Translations under genes and position numbers: made by a program
In this document: piece by piece, positions 46,460-57,300 of the stretch
How positions within the stretch are numbered: position 1 is the first letter of the stretch
How the letters are laid out: the number at the start of each line of letters is the position of its first letter
Notes under the pieces: model-generated
Told to the model about the DNA's origin: nothing
What the model saw: only the letters and a program-made list of their open reading frames with translations
The model's database searches: none
DNA from: UBA1205 sp045534635
GTDB lineage: Bacteria; Bacteroidota; Bacteroidia; Bacteroidales; WCHB1-69
Assembly (NCBI GenBank): GCA_045534635.1
Contig: JAZSKB010000044.1
Span: 62,001 to 126,000, forward strand
DNA: 64,000 nt
Direction of reading: 5' to 3'

Positions 46460-47509
46460 TTAAAATAAATAACAAGGTATTCGTTTTTGTCTTGGAGCTC
46501 TTTCTGTTTTGAAGATATAAGACAAATTGAGTTCAAAACTACCTCTTACATGACTTGCTTTTACCAATTTTGAAATATTAAAATCATAACATATCCCCAA
46601 TGTAATACGTCGCCATTCACCGCCAACAGACAAATACAAAGCATCATTCCAACGATAGTACAATCCTATATTAAATCTATTTATAAATCCTTGACTATCA
46701 AATGGGAATAAATAAACATGAGCTAATCCAAATTGAAATTCTTGATAACGAGCCTGCATAGCGTAAAAGACACTTGGTTGTAATATATTATGTTCATTAA
46801 GAGCAAATTCTGCATGAAAAAAGAGATTTGTTTTTATAGGTAGTCGAACATTATCTTCTTTGTATAAAGAAATTGAAGGCATATTTAAATGATATAAACT
46901 AATCCCTGCTTGCATTTTATTGTTTATCGTTGGTTGATAAAACCAAGAAACCCCTATTCCACAATCAAAAAACATAAATCCTTTTGTTGGGAAAATCTCA
47001 CTTAACGGAATATCTGTATTGTAAATTCCATTTTGATATTGTTCATCAAATTTTAATTGAGAATAATCCCAAGAACGTTGCACCGCTCCGAGTGAAACTC
47101 CTGCCATAATAAAATGATTATTTTTACGATTCAAAGCATGGGCATACGCGAAAGAAAATAAACCTTGTGCTGTTGTATATTTTGAATCTCCAGCAATATC
47201 ATATTCAACATTTACTCCTAAAGAAAAAATATCTTGCTTGCTAACTCTTTTTTTTACAGGCAAATCAACTGTTATTCCAGTGGTTTGATAAGGTTCAGAT
47301 ATTGCTCGCCATTGAGTACGATAATATAAATTTGCACGTAGATTGCCATCGATAAAACCCGTTGTTGAAGGATTGATATTTATAGGAGATAACCAAAATT
47401 GAGATAAATGAGTATCTTGACAAAAAAGAGAATGGCATACCATAGTTAAAACTATTGGCACAATTTTTTTTACAACACTGATTCTCTTTTGATTATACAT
47501 TATCAACAA
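46460..47509 (-). CDS. PorP/SprF family outer-membrane protein
   Basis: 349 residues with a signal peptide (KKIVPIVLTMVCHSLFCQ). The mature start DTHLSQFWLSPININPSTTGFIDGNLRANLYYRTQW is the hallmark of the PorP/SprF family, a beta-barrel partner of T9SS structures. The rest has regular barrel strands and ends SFELNLSYIFK. It is the first gene of a pair with the PorE-like gene, as in other Bacteroidota. An upstream ATG in the N-terminal 5 residues gives alternative starts; the choice does not change the signal. Confidence 0.88.
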   Translation of the reverse strand: MLIMYNQKRISVVKKIVPIVLTMVCHSLFCQDTHLSQFWLSPININPSTTGFIDGNLRANLYYRTQWRAISEPYQTTGITVDLPVKKRVSKQDIFSLGVNVEYDIAGDSKYTTAQGLFSFAYAHALNRKNNHFIMAGVSLGAVQRSWDYSQLKFDEQYQNGIYNTDIPLSEIFPTKGFMFFDCGIGVSWFYQPTINNKMQAGISLYHLNMPSISLYKEDNVRLPIKTNLFFHAEFALNEHNILQPSVFYAMQARYQEFQFGLAHVYLFPFDSQGFINRFNIGLYYRWNDALYLSVGGEWRRITLGICYDFNISKLVKASHVRGSFELNLSYIFKTERAPRQKRIPCYLF

Positions 47510-47534
47510 TTTACTAATTCATAAAAAATATTTG

Positions 47535-47542
47535 CAAAAATA
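47535..47542 (-). promoter_or_regulatory. -7 box of the PorP-PorE pair
   Basis: TATTTTTG on the minus strand, 25 bases before the PorP/SprF start. Confidence 0.5.
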
Positions 47543-47628
47543 ACACAAAAATCAATACATTATTAAAATTGAGTTAAAAATATTGACAATCTATAAAAAA
47601 TATGCTTAAATTTTTCATTAAAAAGTGT

Positions 47629-47636
47629 TATCTTTG
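47629..47636 (+). promoter_or_regulatory. -7 box of hisS-hutH
   Basis: TATCTTTG, 11 bases before the hisS ATG. Confidence 0.6.
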
Positions 47637-47647
47637 CAAGAAAAAAG

Positions 47648-49027
47648 ATGAGCAAAACAGCAGTTGGAATACCAAGAGGAACACGTGATTTTTTACCTCA
47701 CGAAATAATACGTAGAAATCACATCTTCAACACGATACGCTCTTCATTTGAGCAATTTGGATTTATGCCAATAGAAACTCCATCAATGGAAAATTTATCA
47801 ACATTGATGGGAAAATATGGAGAAGAAGGTGATAAACTTTTATTTAAAATACTCAATTCTGGAAATTTTGCTGAAAATATTGATTTATCTCAATCTTCTA
47901 ATAAAATAGCAACACAAATTTGCGAAAAAGGGCTTCGATACGACCTTACAGTTCCTTTTGCTCGTTTTGTTGTTCAACATAAAGAAGAATTAACATTCCC
48001 TTTTAAACGTTATCAGATACAACCCGTTTGGAGGGCAGACCGACCACAAAAAGGGCGATACCGTGAATTTTATCAATGTGATGCCGATATTATTGGAAGT
48101 ACATCACTCATCAACGAAGTAGAACTCATTCTACTCATTGACAATGTTTTCAAAAAATTGAATTTATCTGTACGCATTTTAATAAACAACAGAAAAATTC
48201 TTAGTGGAATTGCTCAATATATTGGAAACGATGATAAAATTATTGATATAACCGTTGCTATTGATAAAATAGAAAAGATAGGTTTGGAAAAAGTCAATGA
48301 AGAATTACTATCAAAGGGCATTTCTCAAGAAGCAATTCAAAAATTGCAACCTATTCTGCTTTTACAAGGCAACAATAAAGAAAAATTAGATATTTTATCA
48401 GAATTGTTAATCGATAGTCCTATCGGACAACAAGGAATTGAAGAATGTAGAGAAATACTCTCCTATTTTGACCCAAACATACCATTGAATAACGAAATTG
48501 CTTTAGATATTACTTTGGCCCGAGGGCTGAATTATTACACTGGCACTATTTTTGAAGTAAAATCTACACAAGTTTCTATGGGAAGTATCACTGGAGGTGG
48601 TCGATACGACAATCTAACTGGTATTTTTGGATTAGATAATATGTCTGGAGTTGGTATTAGTTTTGGTATCGAACGTATTTACGATATATGGACAGAACTT
48701 AATAAAAATACTTCAAACAAAATTGATATAGGATTTCAAGCCTTATTTGTAAATTTTGGGAAAAAAGAAGTTATCTATAGTTTAGAAGCCGCAACTCGAT
48801 TGCGACAACAAGGAATCAATGTTGAGGTATATCCTGACAATGCAAAAATGCAAAAACAAATCAAATATGCTGATAATAAACAAATTCCATTTGTTATCTT
48901 AGCAGGAGAAAACGAAATAGAACAACAAAAATTTACCATAAAAAATATGCAAGAACATACTCAAATCACACTTGATTTTGAGCAAATGTTAGCACTATTG
49001 AAAGAAAATAAAAAAATTAGTATATGA
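47648..49027 (+). CDS. hisS: Histidyl-tRNA synthetase
   Basis: 459 residues, class II synthetase. Motif 2 is [30 protein letters not shown], the histidine-binding block is [15 protein letters not shown] and motif 3 includes GGGRYDNL and [16 protein letters not shown]-terminal anticodon-binding domain (about 365-455) follows. It charges tRNA-His. The last codons overlap the hutH start by ATGA, so the two are cotranslated. Confidence 0.96.
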   Translation: MSKTAVGIPRGTRDFLPHEIIRRNHIFNTIRSSFEQFGFMPIETPSMENLSTLMGKYGEEGDKLLFKILNSGNFAENIDLSQSSNKIATQICEKGLRYDLTVPFARFVVQHKEELTFPFKRYQIQPVWRADRPQKGRYREFYQCDADIIGSTSLINEVELILLIDNVFKKLNLSVRILINNRKILSGIAQYIGNDDKIIDITVAIDKIEKIGLEKVNEELLSKGISQEAIQKLQPILLLQGNNKEKLDILSELLIDSPIGQQGIEECREILSYFDPNIPLNNEIALDITLARGLNYYTGTIFEVKSTQVSMGSITGGGRYDNLTGIFGLDNMSGVGISFGIERIYDIWTELNKNTSNKIDIGFQALFVNFGKKEVIYSLEAATRLRQQGINVEVYPDNAKMQKQIKYADNKQIPFVILAGENEIEQQKFTIKNMQEHTQITLDFEQMLALLKENKKISI

Positions 49028-50526
49028 AACAATATAAGATTTTAAGTAAACCATTAACATTTAAAGCAGTACATGATATTTTAAGAGATTCCCCGAAATT
49101 AATACTTTCGGATATTGCAATAAAAAATATCACCAAATGTAGAGATTACCTTGATAAAAAAGTAAAAAACAACACAACTCCAATTTACGGAGTTACAACA
49201 GGTTTCGGTTCTCTTTGTAATACCAATGTTTCCGAACAAGATTTAGGAAAATTGCAAGAAAATTTAATGATGAGTCACGCTTGCGGTATTGGAGAAGAAG
49301 TTCCTCAAGATATAGTTAGATTGATGCTTTTATTAAAAATTCAATCTTTATCTTATGGTCATTCTGGCGTACAAGTAGAAACTGTACAACGATTAATTGA
49401 TTTCTTCAACAATAAAGTATATCCTGTTGTATATCAACAAGGTTCTCTCGGAGCTTCTGGTGATTTGGCTCCATTGGCTCACCTTTGCTTACCTATTATC
49501 GGACTAGGAGAAGTTTATTACAAAGGCAAACGATATACTGGTAAAGAAATTAACGAAAAATTGAAATTAGAACCTATCAAACTAAAATCCAAAGAGGGAT
49601 TGGCATTACTCAATGGTACGCAATTCATGTCTGCTTATGGTACTTATTTATTAATTAAAGCACAAAAAATCAATGTATTAGCAGACTTTATTGGTGCAAT
49701 ATCTTTAGATGCTTTCAATGGGCGTGTAGAACCTTTTATGGAACAAGTACATATTGTGAGAGCTCATCCCGGACAATTGCACACCGCTCAAAATATCATA
49801 AATTTTCTTGCTGATTCTGAAATAGTTTCACAAGAGAAACGACACGTTCAAGACCCTTACTCTTTCCGTTGTATGCCTCAAGTACACGGTGCCACCAAAG
49901 ACGCTGTAGAATATGTTACAAGTGTTTTTGAAACAGAAATCAATTCTGTGACAGACAATCCTACCGTATTTCCTGATGAGGATATTGTTATTTCTGCAGG
50001 CAATTTCCATGGACAACCACTTGCTATTACATTAGATTTTTTGAGTATTGCTATGGCAGAATTAGGAAACATATCAGAAAGACGTGTATATCAATTAATT
50101 GACGGAAAACGTGATTTGCCTCCTTTCTTGGTAGCAAAACCTGGATTAAATTCAGGATTTATGATTCCACAATATACTGCGGCATCTATTGTTAATCAAA
50201 ACAAAGCACTTACAATGCCATGTTCTTCCGATAGTGTTACGTCTTCTCAAGGACAAGAAGACCATGTAAGTATGGGAGCAAATGCTGCAACAAAATGCTA
50301 TAAAATTATTGAAAATGTAGAAAAATTGTTAGCAATTGAATTATTTAACGCTGCCCAAGCATTAGAATTTAGACGACCACTAAAATCGTCTCCACTTATT
50401 GAACAAATTTTAAATCAATATAGAGAATTTGTTCCTTTTATTGAAACAGACGATGTTATGTACGATAAAATGGGTTACAGCGTTGATTTTATTCTCGAAT
50501 TAGAAAATTGGTTTGAGTTCGAATAG
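49024..50526 (+). CDS. hutH: Histidine ammonia-lyase
   Basis: 500 residues. The enzyme releases ammonia from histidine to give urocanate. The MIO cofactor triad Ala144-Ser145-Gly146 is in [20 protein letters not shown] carries the catalytic Tyr, and [10 protein letters not shown] has the His85 seen in histidine-specific members and not the residues of phenylalanine lyases. [12 protein letters not shown] and [16 protein letters not shown] are also as expected. It is coupled to hisS by an ATGA overlap; hutU, hutI and hutG are absent nearby. Confidence 0.93.
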   Translation: MKQYKILSKPLTFKAVHDILRDSPKLILSDIAIKNITKCRDYLDKKVKNNTTPIYGVTTGFGSLCNTNVSEQDLGKLQENLMMSHACGIGEEVPQDIVRLMLLLKIQSLSYGHSGVQVETVQRLIDFFNNKVYPVVYQQGSLGASGDLAPLAHLCLPIIGLGEVYYKGKRYTGKEINEKLKLEPIKLKSKEGLALLNGTQFMSAYGTYLLIKAQKINVLADFIGAISLDAFNGRVEPFMEQVHIVRAHPGQLHTAQNIINFLADSEIVSQEKRHVQDPYSFRCMPQVHGATKDAVEYVTSVFETEINSVTDNPTVFPDEDIVISAGNFHGQPLAITLDFLSIAMAELGNISERRVYQLIDGKRDLPPFLVAKPGLNSGFMIPQYTAASIVNQNKALTMPCSSDSVTSSQGQEDHVSMGANAATKCYKIIENVEKLLAIELFNAAQALEFRRPLKSSPLIEQILNQYREFVPFIETDDVMYDKMGYSVDFILELENWFEFE

Positions 50527-50547
50527 TCTTTTTTATCATAACAATAT

Positions 50548-50577
50548 GAAAGGCCAGCATTTGCTGGCTTTTCTTTT
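50548..50577 (+). terminator. Terminator of hisS-hutH
   Basis: A GC-rich stem around CCAGC/GCTGG, extended to GAAAGGCCAGCA paired with TGCTGGCTTTTC (one G-U), with a tiny loop and a T-rich end. It lies 22 bases after the hutH stop. Confidence 0.8.
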
Positions 50578-50639
50578 GGATTAAAGAAACTGTTTATATA
50601 TCTTTAAATAACTATAGTTACGCATTCTTTTTTTTGATA

Positions 50640-50864
50640 TTATTCTTTCTTATTTTTTTGATATTCTGAATAATACTTAAAAAAGTCATAATCTAATATT
50701 TCACTAATTTTTAACAATAAATCTGTATAAATCCAATTTCTGTAAAAGAGTTTGTAAACATGTTCACGAGAATAACCAATCTGTTTTGCTAACCAAGATA
50801 TTGTTCTTCCCTGTCTTTTCAACTCTTCTTTAATCAAATTTCCAATATGAGGTTCTTCTTGCAT
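50640..50864 (-). CDS. Small helix-turn-helix protein
   Basis: 74 residues. NLIKEELKRQGRTISWLAKQIGYSREHVYKLFYRNWIYTDLLLKISEILDYDFF has the helix-turn-helix pattern of the XRE (Cro/C1) family. It is too short for a sensor domain. It is monocistronic with a TACTTTTG box at 50896-50903 (minus), between the hutH and plug genes. It is probably a DNA-binding regulator of unknown target. Confidence 0.8.
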   Translation of the reverse strand: MQEEPHIGNLIKEELKRQGRTISWLAKQIGYSREHVYKLFYRNWIYTDLLLKISEILDYDFFKYYSEYQKNKKE

Positions 50865-50895
50865 ATTTTTTATAAAAAACTAATTTAATATTTGG

Positions 50896-50903
50896 CAAAA
50901 GTA
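50896..50903 (-). promoter_or_regulatory. -7 box of the small HTH gene
   Basis: TACTTTTG on the minus strand, 31 bases before the start. Confidence 0.5.
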
Positions 50904-51020
50904 CCATTAATTTTAATGAAATAAGATAAAAAAATGCAATCTATTTAGGTTAATAAATTATCTATATTCATACCAAAATATTTCCATAAAAATTCAACTT
51001 AGAAAGTTATAAAAAAATGT

Positions 51021-51028
51021 TATCTTTG
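51021..51028 (+). promoter_or_regulatory. -7 box of the plug protein gene
   Basis: TATCTTTG, 22 bases before the ATG at 51051. Confidence 0.6.
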
Positions 51029-51050
51029 CAAAAACAAATATATTGATAGT

Positions 51051-52334
51051 ATGAAAAAAATATTTTTATGTAGTTGTGGAGTATTGTTATATGTGTTAGG
51101 ATTTTCTCAAATTCAAATTCCTGATAGTATAACATTAGAAAATCGCATCTATCATCCAGATATTTTGAGTATGAAAATAGAAAAAGTTGGTAAAATGTTT
51201 GAAATGCCAGTAATTCTACTCAATTCAAGTGAACAATTACAATTAACTTTTGATGATAAAAGCGACAAAAGTAAATATCTTCGCTATACCTTTATTCATT
51301 GTAGTTACGATTGGAAAAATCAAACTCCAATAAATAAAAATGAATATATGGGCATGTTTGAAGATATGGAAATATATGATTATCAAACATCTATAAACAC
51401 TATTCAATTTTTTACCTCATATAGTATCACTTTTCCAAACAATGATATGCAAATTACTAAATCGGGGAATTATATAATTTACGTTTACGACGACGATACC
51501 GAAGAACCAATACTTACTCACAGATTTTATGTTGTAGAAAACAAAGTTTCAACAAGCCTAATTGTCAAACAACCAGATAATATCAGTTTGAGACAAACAC
51601 ATCAAGAATTAAATGTAAACATTGCAAATCCATCGTTTCGTATCAATTCAAGTTATAAAAATTTGAAAGTAGCAATCATGCAAAATGGTCGTACTGATAA
51701 TATGTATATTGCGACCAATCCTACATTTGTTTATGGAGAAAGTATTGTTTACAATCAACCTAATGAAATTGTATTTGAAGGCGGAAGCGAATTTCGTGCT
51801 TTCAATATTAGAACACTGCAAACAACAATGTATCATGTTGCCCGTAATAGTTATATTGCAAATGCCAATTATAGTTTTTTATACACAGATTCCGAAAGAC
51901 AATATTTACCTTACGACGACCAAAAAGATAACAATGGATATTATTTTATTACTTCCGACGATGGCGATAGTTTATACGGAGCGGATTATACCAATGTATA
52001 TTTCTCTTACGATGGCGTAATTCCTTACGATATGGATATATATGTATTTGGCGAGTTAACCAATTGGCGTTTGCTACCAGAAGCAAAATTAGAATACGAT
52101 GATTATAAAAAAAATTGGAAGACTTCTCTTTATTTAAGAATGGGATATTATAACTATTGTTATTTAGCAGTTTTCAAAAACAAAACTAAAGGTTATACGC
52201 AATATACTGAAGGCAATCACTGGCAAACACAAAATAGATACAATGCATTTGTTTATTATCAAGGCGATAATTTGGGATATGACAGAATTATTGGCTATAC
52301 AGAATACTTCTCCAACAATGGTATGGATTATTAA
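51051..52334 (+). CDS. T9SS plug protein (DUF5103)
   Basis: 427 residues with a signal peptide (FLCSCGVLLYVLGFSQ). The mature protein reads as the DUF5103/T9SS plug layout: a first domain with PVILLNSSEQLQLTFDD, YRYTFIHCSYDWKNQTPINKNEYM, a central domain with FRAFNIRTLQTTMYHVARNSYIANANY, and a C-terminal carbohydrate-binding-module-like part with DIYVFGELTNWRLLPEAKLEYDDYKKNWKTSLYLRMGYYNYCY. In Flavobacterium a plug protein of this family closes the SprA translocon when it is idle. It is monocistronic. Confidence 0.85.
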   Translation: MKKIFLCSCGVLLYVLGFSQIQIPDSITLENRIYHPDILSMKIEKVGKMFEMPVILLNSSEQLQLTFDDKSDKSKYLRYTFIHCSYDWKNQTPINKNEYMGMFEDMEIYDYQTSINTIQFFTSYSITFPNNDMQITKSGNYIIYVYDDDTEEPILTHRFYVVENKVSTSLIVKQPDNISLRQTHQELNVNIANPSFRINSSYKNLKVAIMQNGRTDNMYIATNPTFVYGESIVYNQPNEIVFEGGSEFRAFNIRTLQTTMYHVARNSYIANANYSFLYTDSERQYLPYDDQKDNNGYYFITSDDGDSLYGADYTNVYFSYDGVIPYDMDIYVFGELTNWRLLPEAKLEYDDYKKNWKTSLYLRMGYYNYCYLAVFKNKTKGYTQYTEGNHWQTQNRYNAFVYYQGDNLGYDRIIGYTEYFSNNGMDY

Positions 52335-52342
52335 ATTATAAG

Positions 52343-52969
52343 TTAAAATAGATTTTTTAAATACTCATTTGCACACCTACCCTCATTGAAAAGTAAATCA
52401 ACAATTGACATATTTTTTTGAAAACCAATCCTATCAGAAAACACTTGACGATATGACGGAATATTGGCAAATTTATAACTATTTTTTAATCTTATTTTTG
52501 GATTTATAATATTTCTATAATCTTCTTTATCTGTATATTCTGATATAAAATCTTCAGTAAAACTTAAAGTTTTGTTTAGATTGAGCAATTTAAACAAAAC
52601 CTGCATAATATGACAATTGAAATCGAATAAAAATTTAATATTCTGTTGATGATAAAATGGATAAAAATAGTCTTTATAAAACAAGAAAAAAGGTGCAGAA
52701 TTATAAACAGACTCCATTGCTCGCCAGTGCATTCTTTGCCAATGTTGACTATAATCAATTTGAATATCTTTTATTGGACAATTCCCATGAATTGTTTTCT
52801 TTATAGGAATCGAAAGTGTTAAAAGTCCTTCAGAGGAAGGAATAATCATTCTATTACGATAAGTTTGTTTAATAAAATTTTCGTGTTGTTCTATAAGTAC
52901 ATTACCATTGAAACAACACCCCATATATTCCACTGGTGGTAAATATGCTGTGGATAAAATATAATACAT
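52343..52969 (-). CDS. WbqC family protein
   Basis: 208 residues. The features are AYLPPVEYMGCCFNGNVLIEQHENFIKQTYRNRMII, LTLSIPIKKTIHGNCPIKDIQIDYSQHWQRMHWRAMESVYNSAPFFLFYKDYFYPFY and YRQVFSDRIGFQKNMSIVDLLFNEG. This is the WbqC-like family, often beside surface-polysaccharide genes. No catalytic residues are established. It starts 2 bases after the murA stop on the same strand. Confidence 0.85.
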   Translation of the reverse strand: MYYILSTAYLPPVEYMGCCFNGNVLIEQHENFIKQTYRNRMIIPSSEGLLTLSIPIKKTIHGNCPIKDIQIDYSQHWQRMHWRAMESVYNSAPFFLFYKDYFYPFYHQQNIKFLFDFNCHIMQVLFKLLNLNKTLSFTEDFISEYTDKEDYRNIINPKIRLKNSYKFANIPSYRQVFSDRIGFQKNMSIVDLLFNEGRCANEYLKNLF

Positions 52970-52971
52970 TA

Positions 52972-54279
52972 TTAATCAATACGTTTAATATCTGCACCTA
53001 TAGCAATAAGACGTTTATCAATATTTTGATACCCACGGTCAATTTGTTCAATATTACTAATAACACTTTTTCCTTTAGCACTCAAAGCGGCAATTAATTG
53101 AGCCACTCCTGCCCTAATATCTGGAGATGTCATATTTGTTCCTCTTAATGTATTTTGATGATTCAATCCAATAACCGTTGCTCTATGAGGGTCACAAAGA
53201 ATAATTTTAGCCCCCATATCAATTAATTTATCCACAAAGAATAAACGACTTTCGAACATTTTTTGATGAATCAAAACGCTACCTTTGGCTTGAATAGCGG
53301 TTACAAGAGCAATACTGATAAGGTCAGGCGTAAATCCTGGCCATGGAGCATCAGAAATAGTCATAATAGAGCCGTCCATAAAAGACTCAACTTCATAAGA
53401 TTCTTGTTCTGGGATAAAGATATCATCGTTGGTACGTTCCATTTTAATCCCTAATCGTTTAAACACTTCAGGAATCAATCCCAAATGTTCGTAAGCAACA
53501 TTTTTAATGGTAATTTCTGAACGTGTAATGGCAGCCATACCAATAAAACTACCTATTTCTATCATATCAGGCAACAAACGATGTTCACAACCATGTAAAT
53601 GCTCAACACCTTCTATTGTTAACAAATTGCTACCTACTCCAGATATTTTCGCTCCCATTCTATTGAGCATAGAACAAAGTTGATACAAATAAGGTTCACA
53701 AGCGGCATTGAATATTGTTGTTGTACCTTTAGCAAGTACAGCTGCCATTACAATATTGGCAGTTCCAGTTACAGAAGCTTCATCTAAAAGCATATAAGTT
53801 CCTACCAATTCATCTGCTTTGGCAATGTACAATGAATATTGTGATGAGTAATCGATAGTTGCACCCAGTTTTTGGAAACCAATGAAATGTGTATCCAATC
53901 TACGTCGACCGATTTTATCACCTCCTGGACTTGGAGCAGCTCCTTTATGAAATCGACCTAATGTAGGACCAAGAATCATTATAGAGCCTCTCAATCTGTT
54001 GGCTTGTTCTACAAACTCTTTGGTTTGCATATACGAAAAATCTACATTATCGGCTTGAAATGAGTATGTATCTTCATTTATCTTCTCAACTTTCACTCCC
54101 AAACCAATTAATAAATTTATCAAACGATTGATATCTTGTATATTAGGAATATTCGAAATAGTTACTTTTTCATCTGTAAGCAAGGTAGCACACAATACTT
54201 GTAATGCTTCATTTTTTGCTCCTTGCGGTATCAACTCTCCCTTTAGGCGGTTTCCGCCATAGATTTCAAAACTACTCAT
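52972..54279 (-). CDS. murA: UDP-N-acetylglucosamine 1-carboxyvinyltransferase
   Basis: 435 residues, normal length. MurA transfers enolpyruvate from PEP to UDP-GlcNAc, the first committed step of peptidoglycan synthesis. The GGNRLKGE start, SPGGDKIGRRRLDTH loop and NIRAGVALIAALSA-type C-terminal block (DIRAGVAQLIAAL) are present. The catalytic loop, PGGC in fosfomycin-sensitive enzymes, reads PGGD with Asp121, the substitution known to make MurA insensitive to fosfomycin. The TATCTTTG box at 54299-54306 (minus) lies 19 bases upstream. Confidence 0.95.
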   Translation of the reverse strand: MSSFEIYGGNRLKGELIPQGAKNEALQVLCATLLTDEKVTISNIPNIQDINRLINLLIGLGVKVEKINEDTYSFQADNVDFSYMQTKEFVEQANRLRGSIMILGPTLGRFHKGAAPSPGGDKIGRRRLDTHFIGFQKLGATIDYSSQYSLYIAKADELVGTYMLLDEASVTGTANIVMAAVLAKGTTTIFNAACEPYLYQLCSMLNRMGAKISGVGSNLLTIEGVEHLHGCEHRLLPDMIEIGSFIGMAAITRSEITIKNVAYEHLGLIPEVFKRLGIKMERTNDDIFIPEQESYEVESFMDGSIMTISDAPWPGFTPDLISIALVTAIQAKGSVLIHQKMFESRLFFVDKLIDMGAKIILCDPHRATVIGLNHQNTLRGTNMTSPDIRAGVAQLIAALSAKGKSVISNIEQIDRGYQNIDKRLIAIGADIKRID

Positions 54280-54298
54280 AATCTACTATTATAATCGG

Positions 54299-54306
54299 CA
54301 AAGATA
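54299..54306 (-). promoter_or_regulatory. -7 box of murA-wbqC
   Basis: TATCTTTG on the minus strand, 19 bases before the murA start. Confidence 0.55.
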
Positions 54307-54321
54307 CAACTTTTATTAATA

Positions 54322-57300
54322 TTAATCTTTCAATCTAATTATTATATCAGGAAATTTTGCCTGAAATTGATTACAGAAATTATTTACATCAATCAAATCT
54401 TCTGTAGTAAACTTTACAAATCCATATATTGGGTGTACAATTATCAAATGACATTTAACCCCTTTATTCGATTTTGTTTGTTTTATAATTTCTGATAAAT
54501 TATCGTTAAAATCTGATGTAACTTCATCGGCTTTGAGATAAATTTCTACACTTTTTGTTTTATTAGCCATAACATCATCTAACAAATAAATATCTTTTAC
54601 AACAAAATCATAATCATCTATATTATTCCCTGAAATTTGATTTGCATTATTTCCCTCATTATTAGGCTTATATCTTATTTTTGTTTGCAGTTTTGCTACA
54701 ATTAACAAACCTTGTTTACAGAAATGTCCAAATTTTAAATAAATATCTTTAAATAAACTAAAAGTAAATTTACTTGTTTCATCTTCAAGGGTAATATTTC
54801 CATAACGGAAACCATTTCTACCTTCTAAATTAGATGCCTCCACAATCATTCCAGCAAATTGTCTTGGAGTATTCAACATTGATTTTAGAACGTTTACATT
54901 TTTTAAATCAATTATATGGTTGGAGAAAAAAGATTTTAAAACAAGTGAATAACTTTTCAAAGGGTGCCCAGAAATATAAAAACCAGCAACTTCTTGTTCA
55001 TTTTTACATTTAGTGATAAAATTCCATTCATCGCATTCAGGAAATTGCACATTAACAGATTCTGTTTCAGCACTTTCTCCAAACAACATCATTTGATTGC
55101 TATTTTTATTTTTCTGATATATAGTAGCATATCGCATCAATTTTTCTATAAAAATACTACCATCTGATTCATAAAAAAATTGTGCTCGATGATTATCGCC
55201 CAAATTATCAAAAGCACCTGCTTTGGCTAATGATTCTACCATTTTCCGATTGCAAGAATGTCCAATAATTCGTTCAAAGAAATCAACAGTATTTTTATAA
55301 AATCCATTCTTATTTCTTTCTTCTAACAATTCTACAACAGCAACCTCTCCAACTCCTTTTATTCCCATTAATCCAAAACGGATTTCACCATTAGCATTAA
55401 CAGTAAAATTCATATCCGATTCATTGACATCAGGACCCAAAACTTTTATTTTCATACGTTTGGCATCATCTATCAATTTAGAAATTTCTTCTATCGAATT
55501 CAATTGTTTTGTTAAGTTTGCAGCCATAAATTCTGCAGGATAATGAGCTTTTAGATACGCAGTTTGATAGGCTACCCAAGAATAACAAGCCGCATGTGAT
55601 TTGTTAAACGCATAAGAGGCAAATTTTTCCCAATCCGTCCATATTTTCTCTAATATTTCTGGGTCATATCCATTTTTTTTACCTCTTTCTATAAAATCGG
55701 GTTTCATCTGGTCTAATTTATCGCGTTGCTTTTTCCCCATTGCTTTTCGTAAATTATCAGATTCTCCACGTGTAAAATTGGCTAATAATCTTGACAACAA
55801 CATCACTTGTTCTTGATATACAGTAACTCCGTATGTTTCTTTGAGATACTGTTCCATATCTGGTATATCATATTTTATTGCTTCTTTGCCATGTTTTCGT
55901 GCAATAAATTGAGGAATATAATCAATAGGACCTGGACGATATAATGCATTCATTGCTATTAAATCTTCAAAACGTTTAGGTTGCAATTCTTTAAGATATT
56001 TTTGCATACCCGGAGATTCAAACTGAAATATGGCAACCGTTTCGCCTTTACTAAATAATTCATACGTTAATTCATCATCAATTGGAATTGCATCAATATC
56101 AAGGTCTATTCCTTTAGATTTCTTTATATTTTTAATTGTTTCTTTTATAATTGATAAAGTTTTCAGCCCTAAGAAATCCATTTTTATCAATCCTACCGAT
56201 TCTACTTTTGAACCCTCGTATTGGGTAACAACTATTCTTTGCTTTGTTACTTTATCTTCTATTGTAGAAAGAGGAACATGCAAAGAAAGGTCTTCTGGAC
56301 CTATAATAACGCCACAAGCATGAATACCTACTTGACGAATAGTTTCTTCCAACTGTGCGGCATAATGTAATACTGGTTTTGCTTGAGGGTGACTTTCACA
56401 GAAATTTGCTACCGATGACATATATTTAACACAATTGTCTATTGTAACCTTGCGTGGTTTTCCATCTTTATCATCAGGCATTTTAGAATTAGCAATCAAT
56501 TTTACCAATTCATTTGTTTCTGACAAAGGATATTCTTGTACACGAGCAACATCTTTTATACTGGATTTGGCAAGCATAGTACCATAAGTAACAATATGGG
56601 CAACACGTTCTTTGCCATATTTTTCTGTAACCCAATTTAAAACATCACCTCTTCCATCATCATCGAAATCAATATCAATATCGGGCAAAGAAATACGGTC
56701 TGGATTTAGAAATCGTTCGAAAAGCAAATTGTATTTCATTGGGTCTAAATCTGTGATTTTTAAGCAATACGCGACTAAAGAACCAGCCGCTGAACCACGT
56801 CCAGGACCAACAGATACCCCCATATCACGAGCCGCTTGAATAAAATTTTGCACAATAAGAAAATATCCGGGAAATCCCATTGTTTTCATTACATGCAACT
56901 CAAATGCGATTCTTTCCTTTTGGGCTTGAGATAAGTTGTCTCCAAAACGTTTTGCTGCTCCGTCCCAAGCCAATTTTTCCAAATAATCGGCTTCTAATTT
57001 AATACGATACAATTTATCATAACCTCCAAGTTTGGCTATTTTCTTTTCTCCCTCTTCTTTTGAAGATGGCATTTCCCCTTTTTCGTTGCGTGTAAATTCA
57101 TTGTAAAGGTCTTCTAAAGAATATTTTGTTCGATATTCTTCTTCTGTGCCAAAAGATGATGGAATATCAAACTTTGGCATTAATGGTGGAGATTCAATAT
57201 CATATACTTCAACCTTATCAACAATTTTCATTGTATTTTCAAGTGCTTGAGGACAATCTGAAAAAATTGCATACATTTCTTCGGGAGACTTAAGCCATTC

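Noticed and set aside
49024..50526. Tyrosine or phenylalanine ammonia-lyase instead of HutH
   Set aside because: The MSHACG stretch and overall layout match histidine lyases better, and no aryl-polyene genes are beside it.
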